From the NCBI GenBank assembly GCA_944393205.1, contig CALXZI010000006.1:1-58621 (forward strand): a DNA stretch of 58,621 nucleotides, given 5' to 3'. Numbering within the stretch: position 1 is the stretch's first letter; each line of letters opens with the position of its first letter. This stretch comes from an uncultured Alphaproteobacteria bacterium. GTDB lineage: Bacteria; Pseudomonadota; Alphaproteobacteria; RF32; CAG-239. Below the pieces are notes generated by a model. The model saw only the letters and a list, made by a program, of their open reading frames with translations. It did not search any database and had not been told where the DNA came from. The position numbers and the translations under genes were made by a program. Positions 53,155 through 58,621 of this stretch are shown in pieces.

Positions 53155-53793
53155 TTATAAAAGGGTAGCAATTTCTGCACGAATATTTTCCATACCCCAT
53201 TGTTTTTCAGCCGAAACAGCCAAAAGGCGAGTATGTCCTGCCGGATGTGATTTTAGCGTGATTTCTGCTTCATTCATAACTTTAACCAACTCTTTATGAC
53301 TAATTTTATCAATTTTTGTAAATATAATCTGATAAGGGACGGCGGCTTTATCCAACATAGTCATAGTATCTGTGTCAACACGCTTTAAACCGTGCCGGCA
53401 ATCAACCAACAAAAACACTCGCCGTAAGTTTGCCCGACCTTTCAAATAAACATAAATCATATCTTGCCATTTTTTTGCTTCAGCGGTTGGTGCTTTGGCA
53501 TAACCATACCCCGGCAAATCCACAAGATAAAGTTTATCATCTAAACAAAAATAATTTAATTGTTGAGTCCGTCCCGGCGTTGACGATGTTCTGGCCAAAG
53601 TTTTGTTATTGAACAATGCATTGAGAAGTGTTGATTTTCCGACATTAGAACGTCCGGCAAAAGCGATTTCATTTTTATCATTATCCGGTAATTGTGCCAA
53701 ATCGGCCACACTCAACAAAAACTGACAAGGACGTGAAAAGAGCCGGCTTCCCGCTTCCAAAGTTTTTTCATCAAAGATTGGTTTTCTCTTCAT
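53155..53793 (-). CDS. engB: Ribosome biogenesis GTP-binding protein EngB (YihA/YsxC)
   Basis: GTPase for large-subunit assembly, 212 aa. G1 is AGRSNVGKSTLLNAL (about 46-60), G3 is DLPGYGYAKA, G4 is TKID and G5 is LLAVSA. The Thr-rich switch segment RTSSTPGRTQQLNYF is typical. The ATG overlaps the yidC stop (ATGA) and uses a GGAG inside the last yidC codons, so it is coupled. It is the first conserved gene to the right of the island. Confidence 0.95.
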   Translation of the reverse strand: MKRKPIFDEKTLEAGSRLFSRPCQFLLSVADLAQLPDNDKNEIAFAGRSNVGKSTLLNALFNNKTLARTSSTPGRTQQLNYFCLDDKLYLVDLPGYGYAKAPTAEAKKWQDMIYVYLKGRANLRRVFLLVDCRHGLKRVDTDTMTMLDKAAVPYQIIFTKIDKISHKELVKVMNEAEITLKSHPAGHTRLLAVSAEKQWGMENIRAEIATLL

Positions 53794-55472
53794 CAGTTTA
53801 CTCCGTATTTACGCATAATGGCTTTTTGCTGCAAAATAGAAAGCACGTTACTTAAAGTCCAGTATATAACCAGACCAGAGGCAAAATGTCCCAACATAAA
53901 TGTAAAGATTACAGGCATCAAAGCAAACATTCTGGCTTGGTCTTTATTAGCTGGCGCGGGATTGAGCTTCTGTTGAATCCACATTGTCACTCCCATCAAA
54001 ATCGGCCAGATGCCAATATCAATCAACCCCGGCAGAGGGATATGCGACCAAGCTGAAATTGTCAACGGGTCAGGTGCTGACAAGTCTTTAATCCAGCCGA
54101 TAAACGGAGCGTGCCTGATTTCAATGGATATGTTTAAGACCTTGTATAGCGAGAAGAAAACCGGAATTTGAATAAACAGTGGTAAACATCCGGATGCAGG
54201 ATTAATTTTTTCTCTACGGTACAAATCCATGGTAGCCTGTTGCAAAAGCATTTTGTTATTTTTATATTTTTCTTGCAATTCCATGACTTTGGGTTGGATT
54301 TTTTTCATCTTGGTCATACTTTCGTAAGATTTGTTGGCAACTGGAAACATAACAAGTCGCAGTAATGCGGCGAACAATAAAATTGCCCAACCCATATTGC
54401 CGATAAAACCGTATAGAAATGTCAAAATATAAAAGAAAGGCTTGGTTAAGAAATAATACCAACCGAAATCAACGGCCAAATCAAGTTTTTTGATATGATT
54501 TTCATCCGTGTAGCGATCCAAAAGTTTGATTTCTTTTGCACCGGCAAAAAAACGAACTTGCGTTGATGCTGCCGCACCGGAGGCAATAGTTAGCGGAGCG
54601 CTGCGAAAATCAACCTGATAAGTTTCATTACCGTTGTTGGCAAATTTCAAAGTATTTTTTGTTCCGTTATCAAAGATAAAAGCCGTAAACCAATAACGGT
54701 CTGAAAAACCGGCCCAACCTTCCGTCAATTCAAAGCTTTCTGGCTTGCCTTCTTTCAAATCTTTATATTTAAATTCCTCCAAATCGCCATTAATTACGCT
54801 GCTGATTCCCTCATGCACCACGGCGCTGCGGTTAGCCTTATCCGGATTATAAGTTCGGTTGACAAGTCCGTACGGATACAAAACGACCGGATTGCTCGTG
54901 TTATTTTCCACTGTTTGAGTAATGATAAACAAATAATGTTCATCAACATTTACCGTCCGAATAAATTTCAAACCTTGGCCGTTATCCCATTCAAAAGTCA
55001 ACGGTGTTTGCGGTGTTAACTCCTCACCTCTTACTGTCCATAACGTTTCGGAGTTTGGCAATTTAAGATTATTATCGCTGCTTAACCAACCAAGTTCGGC
55101 AAAATAAGGCGTTTCGGAGCCGGCCGGCGATAAAAGTTCCACATCAGGACTATCAACATCAAGAGTTTGTTTATATTTCGTCAGATTAAGAAAATCAAAG
55201 CGGGCGCCTTGCAAACGGATACTGCCGTTTAAACTGGGTGTTTTAACCGGAACCCTTTTATATTCAGCCGCAATTTCCGACGAAGTTTTATTTTCCGGCT
55301 GTGTTACGTCGTCATTTCCTTGTTTTTCCAAAACCGAAACTTCCGGCGTTGCCGGTGCGGAAGCCACACCGTCATCAACCATTTGTTGTGTCGGCAAAAA
55401 ATAGTTAACGACAAAAATAATTAGAATAGATAACAAGATTGCTAAATATAAGCCTTTTGTTTCTTCTTTCAC
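53793..55472 (-). CDS. yidC: Membrane protein insertase YidC
   Basis: Inserts and folds inner-membrane proteins alone or with SecYEG. The 559-aa protein has the N-terminal membrane helix (LAILLSILIIFVVNYFLP), the large periplasmic beta-supersandwich (about 75-330) and the conserved five-helix core. Core landmarks are FFYILTFLYGFIGNMGWAI, FPVANKSYESMTKMKKIQPK and INPASGCLPLFIQIPVFFSLY. The start is GTG at 55472 with GAGGAG upstream. It lies between yidD and engB. Confidence 0.96.
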   Translation of the reverse strand: MKEETKGLYLAILLSILIIFVVNYFLPTQQMVDDGVASAPATPEVSVLEKQGNDDVTQPENKTSSEIAAEYKRVPVKTPSLNGSIRLQGARFDFLNLTKYKQTLDVDSPDVELLSPAGSETPYFAELGWLSSDNNLKLPNSETLWTVRGEELTPQTPLTFEWDNGQGLKFIRTVNVDEHYLFIITQTVENNTSNPVVLYPYGLVNRTYNPDKANRSAVVHEGISSVINGDLEEFKYKDLKEGKPESFELTEGWAGFSDRYWFTAFIFDNGTKNTLKFANNGNETYQVDFRSAPLTIASGAAASTQVRFFAGAKEIKLLDRYTDENHIKKLDLAVDFGWYYFLTKPFFYILTFLYGFIGNMGWAILLFAALLRLVMFPVANKSYESMTKMKKIQPKVMELQEKYKNNKMLLQQATMDLYRREKINPASGCLPLFIQIPVFFSLYKVLNISIEIRHAPFIGWIKDLSAPDPLTISAWSHIPLPGLIDIGIWPILMGVTMWIQQKLNPAPANKDQARMFALMPVIFTFMLGHFASGLVIYWTLSNVLSILQQKAIMRKYGVN

Positions 55473-55583
55473 TTCAATAAAACTCCTCTAGAATCTGACG
55501 TTGTTTTCTTGTTGTAATATAGATTTTCGGCAAACGCAAGCAGATAAAACCAAAAGCCGGTGCTTTGTTGATGAAAAAAATTT

Positions 55584-55817
55584 TTAGTGTTGTTTTTTTT
55601 CTTTTTTTGGCGGTACTGGATCATAACCTGATCCGCCCCATGGATGGCAATGCAAAATTCGCCGTATGCCGAGATACATTCCTTTAAAAACACCGTGGAT
55701 TTTGATAGCCTCAATCATATATTGCGAACACGTTGGCCGGTAACGGCAGCATCCGGGGCAAAAAGGTGATATAAATTTTTGGTAAAACTTGACCATGTAA
55801 ATCAGGATATTTTTCAT
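55584..55817 (-). CDS. yidD: Membrane protein insertion efficiency factor YidD
   Basis: Small protein of 77 aa from the ATG at 55817, family UPF0161. It contains the diagnostic cysteine motif [21 protein letters not shown] and [13 protein letters not shown], after an amphipathic N-terminus. It is encoded between rnpA and yidC as in most bacteria. A GTG nine bases upstream could also serve as start. No clear ribosome site is seen, so coupling to rnpA is likely. Confidence 0.93.
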   Translation of the reverse strand: MKNILIYMVKFYQKFISPFCPGCCRYRPTCSQYMIEAIKIHGVFKGMYLGIRRILHCHPWGGSGYDPVPPKKEKKQH

Positions 55818-55844
55818 TATCAGCACAATGTTTTATTTCTTACA

Positions 55845-56261
55845 TCAAAGAGGGTTCTGTTTTGCAAGGCAAGAAACATCTGTTTGCGAATTTTTTTGAT
55901 TTTGCAGTTCCAAAAGCATTTTATTGGTTTTTTTTAAAGCCCATTTCATATCACTTTTTAAAACCTTAAACGGACAATCAGCGGTATTGTAACGTCCAAT
56001 AAGCACATATTCAACATTTGGCAGTCCCAATGTCGGAAAAATCGCTTGAGCTGCAGCGCGCAAGCGGCGTTTAGTACGGTTGCGCACATGTGCCTTGCCG
56101 ATTTTTTTAGTTGCGGTATAACCGATTTTACATGGTATGGTTTCGTCAGATAAACTGGGAGCCGCCTGCAAGATAACCGTTGATACGACCATACGAATAC
56201 CCTTGGCGACTCTCAAAAAGTCTTTTCTTTTTTTTAAGACTGAAATTTTATCCATTGCCAT
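55845..56261 (-). CDS. rnpA: Ribonuclease P protein component
   Basis: Protein cofactor of RNase P for tRNA 5' maturation. The 138-aa product has the basic RNR signature KKIGKAHVRNRTKRRLRAA (about 50-68) and the N-terminal KKRKDFLRV segment of the family. It follows rpmH by about 17 bp on the same transcript. Confidence 0.94.
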   Translation of the reverse strand: MAMDKISVLKKRKDFLRVAKGIRMVVSTVILQAAPSLSDETIPCKIGYTATKKIGKAHVRNRTKRRLRAAAQAIFPTLGLPNVEYVLIGRYNTADCPFKVLKSDMKWALKKTNKMLLELQNQKNSQTDVSCLAKQNPL

Positions 56262-56278
56262 ACTTAAGCAATAAAAAC

Positions 56279-56413
56279 TTAAGCGGAAATCTTTTTACGG
56301 CCTCTCAAACGACGAGCGGCTAAAACTTTACGTCCGCCGGCGGTAGCCATACGAGTGCGGAAACCATGGCGGCGCGCTCTGACGAGCTTGCTGGGTTGAT
56401 ATGTTCTTTTCAT
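56279..56413 (-). CDS. rpmH: Large ribosomal subunit protein bL34
   Basis: A 44-residue, very basic protein. It reads [20 protein letters not shown], then a block with [19 protein letters not shown], and ends ISA. Length and sequence are typical of L34. CCGGAG precedes the ATG. It heads the rpmH-rnpA-yidD-yidC-engB operon. Confidence 0.97.
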   Translation of the reverse strand: MKRTYQPSKLVRARRHGFRTRMATAGGRKVLAARRLRGRKKISA

Positions 56414-56483
56414 ATTAAATCTCCGGTTAATTATTAATTATTTAAAGCATTTTTCATTTTAGAAAAGCTCTCGGTTCACCCTG

Positions 56484-56512
56484 CTTATACTGATTATTTT
56501 TTTAAAAGTCAA
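56484..56512 (-). promoter_or_regulatory. rpmH operon promoter
   Basis: On the minus strand TTGACT (56507-56512), 17-bp spacer, TATAAG (56484-56489) is a near-consensus sigma70 promoter. The predicted leader is about 65 nt before the rpmH ATG. It is the best promoter match in the window. Confidence 0.8.
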
Positions 56513-56561
56513 GTATTATTGCGATAAGAAAACAGAAATCGGAAATTTACATTGTGACGTT

Positions 56562-58067
56562 TTATTCCCGTTGTTCAAAATGCCTATCGTGCCGATTCTC
56601 TACTTTTTCAAAAGTTTTGTTTTGCGCATTATTTTGCGGATTTTGTCGTTTGATGGCAATAACAACGTCCAACAAGTGAGCGATACTGTCTTTCAAACGC
56701 TGATTTAATTTCTTTTTATTTGCCTCGTTTTGTCTTTCTTTTGATTCTCGTTTTACTTTTTCGGCATTTTCATGCGTCTCTTCCGCTTTAATCAGCGCCG
56801 TTTTTATCCGCATTTTCTTTATACCGCCCGCAAAATCATGTCCTCGCATCCCAAAGCTTTTTCCTTCTTCCATCTCTCCACCGCCGTAGCTGTCCCGCTT
56901 TTGCTCTTGCTTTTGCTCTCGTTCCTGCTCCCGTTTTCTTTCTTCTTCTCTATATACCGAGCCGACCTCTTTGAACATATCGTATACTTTTAAGCCGTCA
57001 CCTACAATCGCTTGATCAAAGCACGTCCGACGCCGTTGGTCCATCTCATTGTTGTAAGGCAGATAATCTTCCCGATATAATTCCCGAAAGTCCTGCCACT
57101 TCACATCGTCTTTCGGTATCTCAAAAAACGTCCCGTCTTCAAACACCATCATCGTCATTAAATGCGGGTTTTGTTCTTTGGTTATCATCGTCTCAAAGCC
57201 GTCTTCTTCTTTCTCCGCCGGTTTCATCGCCGTCTCTAATCCATATTCCCGCGTCATCTTCTGACCTTCGGCTTGCACAAACACTTCCACAAACGCAAAC
57301 TTTCCGCTTACCCGATTGTTGAATTTCATCCCGCTGAAACGCAACGCCGCCTCAAAACTTGTCGTCCCATAAGTCAACATTCTCCCTTCGTCCTGATTAA
57401 AACGATTGTTCTGATGCGCCTCTTTCCCATAACTCCGTGCCGAAAACACAAACCTCTCTTCACCAAACTTGGTCTTTAACCGACGCAGATAATCATCGCT
57501 GATGCGGTTCTCAAAAGCTTTTTGGATCATCTCTTCCCGAAATTCATCCCCATAGCGCCCCATAATCGCTTTCACCGTGTCCGGATGCGGATGCTTATAA
57601 CCCGTAAATTCCGTCTGATAATTATGCTCATAATCCAATAAATCCGCCTCTTCCGTTAACCCTCGCGGGTTCGGATAACTCATCGGATACACACTCTCCG
57701 ATTGGATTAAATTATCCAAAAGTTCCATAACATCTTTTTTCATTGTTTTTGGATCAAGATACGGGGTACGAATGCCGGTAGAGGAAACCACAATCGTGGA
57801 CGGATCCGCCGCCTCCGGTGAATCTATGCTCACCGCACGATATCCTTTCGCTCTTAACGCCGCTATCAATTTCTCCGGATGACGCAGCCGCCGTTCACAC
57901 GCCTTGTCCGGATGGCTCTTATAATATGTATAATCTTCCTTGTCCACCAACCCCAAATACACCATCTTCGGTTCGCTCATCGCTTCCCAATCCAACATCT
58001 GCATAAAATATTCAACGTCATCTGGGAAAATTTCATGTTCGTTATTTAACGGCATATTTTGAGTCAT
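56562..58067 (-). CDS. Unrecognised 501-residue protein, coiled coil at C-terminus
   Basis: No family recognised. No signal peptide or membrane segment is visible, so it is probably cytoplasmic or secreted by another route. The N-terminal 330 residues look folded, with aromatic and charged residues mixed (DDVEYFMQMLDWEAM, ERFVFSARSYGKEAHQ, SGKFAFVEVFVQAEGQK). The last 130 are Glu/Lys/Arg/Gln-rich and coiled (REEERKREQEREQKQEQKR), ending in a polar tail. Such composition is common in effectors and mobile-element proteins, but nothing here proves either. Start is ATG at 58067 with AAGGAG about 10 bp upstream. Confidence 0.65.
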   Translation of the reverse strand: MTQNMPLNNEHEIFPDDVEYFMQMLDWEAMSEPKMVYLGLVDKEDYTYYKSHPDKACERRLRHPEKLIAALRAKGYRAVSIDSPEAADPSTIVVSSTGIRTPYLDPKTMKKDVMELLDNLIQSESVYPMSYPNPRGLTEEADLLDYEHNYQTEFTGYKHPHPDTVKAIMGRYGDEFREEMIQKAFENRISDDYLRRLKTKFGEERFVFSARSYGKEAHQNNRFNQDEGRMLTYGTTSFEAALRFSGMKFNNRVSGKFAFVEVFVQAEGQKMTREYGLETAMKPAEKEEDGFETMITKEQNPHLMTMMVFEDGTFFEIPKDDVKWQDFRELYREDYLPYNNEMDQRRRTCFDQAIVGDGLKVYDMFKEVGSVYREEERKREQEREQKQEQKRDSYGGGEMEEGKSFGMRGHDFAGGIKKMRIKTALIKAEETHENAEKVKRESKERQNEANKKKLNQRLKDSIAHLLDVVIAIKRQNPQNNAQNKTFEKVENRHDRHFEQRE

Positions 58068-58090
58068 CTTATAATTACTCCTTATATATT

Positions 58091-58118
58091 TTTATAATAT
58101 AAAGAATATTGACTGCAA
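58091..58118 (-). promoter_or_regulatory. Candidate promoter of the 501-residue gene
   Basis: Minus strand TTGCAG (58113-58118), 16-bp spacer, TATAAA (58091-58096), 24 bp before the start codon. Its -35 box overlaps that of the rightward promoter. Confidence 0.45.
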
Positions 58119-58137
58119 AAGCAATATCTGATAGATT
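58109..58137 (+). promoter_or_regulatory. Candidate promoter of the rightmost gene
   Basis: TTGACT (58109-58114), 17-bp spacer, TAGATT (58132-58137), 32 bp before the ATG at 58170. This is a good sigma70 match. Confidence 0.6.
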
Positions 58138-58169
58138 AGGTGTATAAAAATATTAGCGGAGTATGCGAC

Positions 58170-58621
58170 ATGGACAAAGAGAAAGCGATAGCAAAAGCGG
58201 AAGCGTTTAAGGATGATTGGGAGATAGATCCAAAGAAAAGGAAAGGCCTACACAAGCCGACAGGGTTTGAGATATACATGGGATCGGTGTGGCGAAACGA
58301 AAGCGGCATGCATTATGATGCGGTGTTGGGTTATAAAAAGGGAAAATATCCCGATCGTCAAGGGACGATAGAAGAGATGAACGAGTTGCAACGTCAGTTC
58401 GGCATATTGTATGAAGCCGGATATATGCCCGGTATGACTAAAGAGGAAAGAGAAGAAGAAAGCCGTAGGATACATGAAGATGCGGAAAAATCGCGTAAAG
58501 AGTTTCAAGCGCGAGTAGCGGCGGAAGAAGAATGGCGTCGCACACATCCGGAAGAATATATAGAACAATCCGAGAATAACATCCGTAAATATTATGCCAA
58601 AGCACAAGCGGCAAATGAGAA
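58170..58621 (+). CDS. Unrecognised Lys/Glu-rich protein, truncated by the window edge
   Basis: An open frame of 150 codons runs off the right end. It starts MDKEKAIAKAEAFKDDWEID after a GCGGAG site. The first half has a possible folded part (PTGFEIYMGSVWRNESGMHY). The second half is a charged helix (KEEREEESRRIHEDAEKSR; EEEWRRTHPEEYIEQ). No signal peptide or family is recognised. It is divergent from the similarly charged 501-residue gene and may be functionally paired with it. That is inference. Confidence 0.65.
   Translation, partial: MDKEKAIAKAEAFKDDWEIDPKKRKGLHKPTGFEIYMGSVWRNESGMHYDAVLGYKKGKYPDRQGTIEEMNELQRQFGILYEAGYMPGMTKEEREEESRRIHEDAEKSRKEFQARVAAEEEWRRTHPEEYIEQSENNIRKYYAKAQAANE

Overview
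The window looks like the chromosome of a host-associated, fairly AT-rich alphaproteobacterium. Three conserved arrangements point there: an atpI-atpB-atpE-atpF'-atpF cluster with duplicated b/b' stator subunits, addB-addA followed by trxA, and a XerD-type recombinase divergent from aroK. The placement in Alphaproteobacteria is inferred from gene content and order. A deep-branching gut or endosymbiont-like lineage is only a guess.

Layout. 1-555 is a terminator plus unassigned AT-rich DNA. 556-1551 is gpsA. 1571-6310, read leftwards, holds a 46-residue membrane peptide, xerD, a DciA-like gene, a DsbA-like thioredoxin and the Fo part of ATP synthase. 6396-14998, read rightwards, holds aroK, rph, rdgB, addB, addA and trxA. 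15124-53096 is a roughly 38-kb accessory island. 53155-56413, read leftwards, is the classical rpmH-rnpA-yidD-yidC-engB block. The right end holds two unrecognised Lys/Glu-rich genes transcribed divergently.

The island combines two envelope machines. (i) A leftward cluster (16155-26670) follows the order of the IncI plasmid R64 thin-pilus genes: OmpA-like protein, PilL-like, PilN secretin, PilO, PilP, PilQ ATPase, PilR, PilS-like. A PilT/DotB-like ATPase faces it. No prepilin peptidase, transglycosylase or tip adhesin is present, and the PilS-like protein lacks a visible prepilin cleavage motif. (ii) A rightward cluster (27189-53096) is a VirB-type type IV secretion system: three tandem VirB2-like pilins, VirB3, VirB4, four exported helical or low-complexity proteins in the place of VirB5/VirB6, VirB8, a mini-lipoprotein (VirB7-like), a second VirB8, a VirB9 with a C-terminal SPOR-like domain, a VirB10 split over two giant repeat proteins, and VirB11. 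No VirB6, VirD4 coupling protein or relaxase is seen, so the apparatus is either completed from elsewhere or built differently.

Most unusual is the VirB10 pair (1208 and 1414 aa). The first protein carries the inner-membrane anchor and an Ig-like domain. The second carries a signal peptide and the VirB10/TrbI domain. Both are largely made of a 17-residue repeat (consensus like NGNVIGRxxEDGTIVDx), recalling repeat-expanded VirB10 proteins such as CagY and DotG, but divided between two polypeptides. Together with the VirB9-SPOR fusion and the block of large exported proteins, this suggests a divergent, cell-wall-engaged secretion machine.
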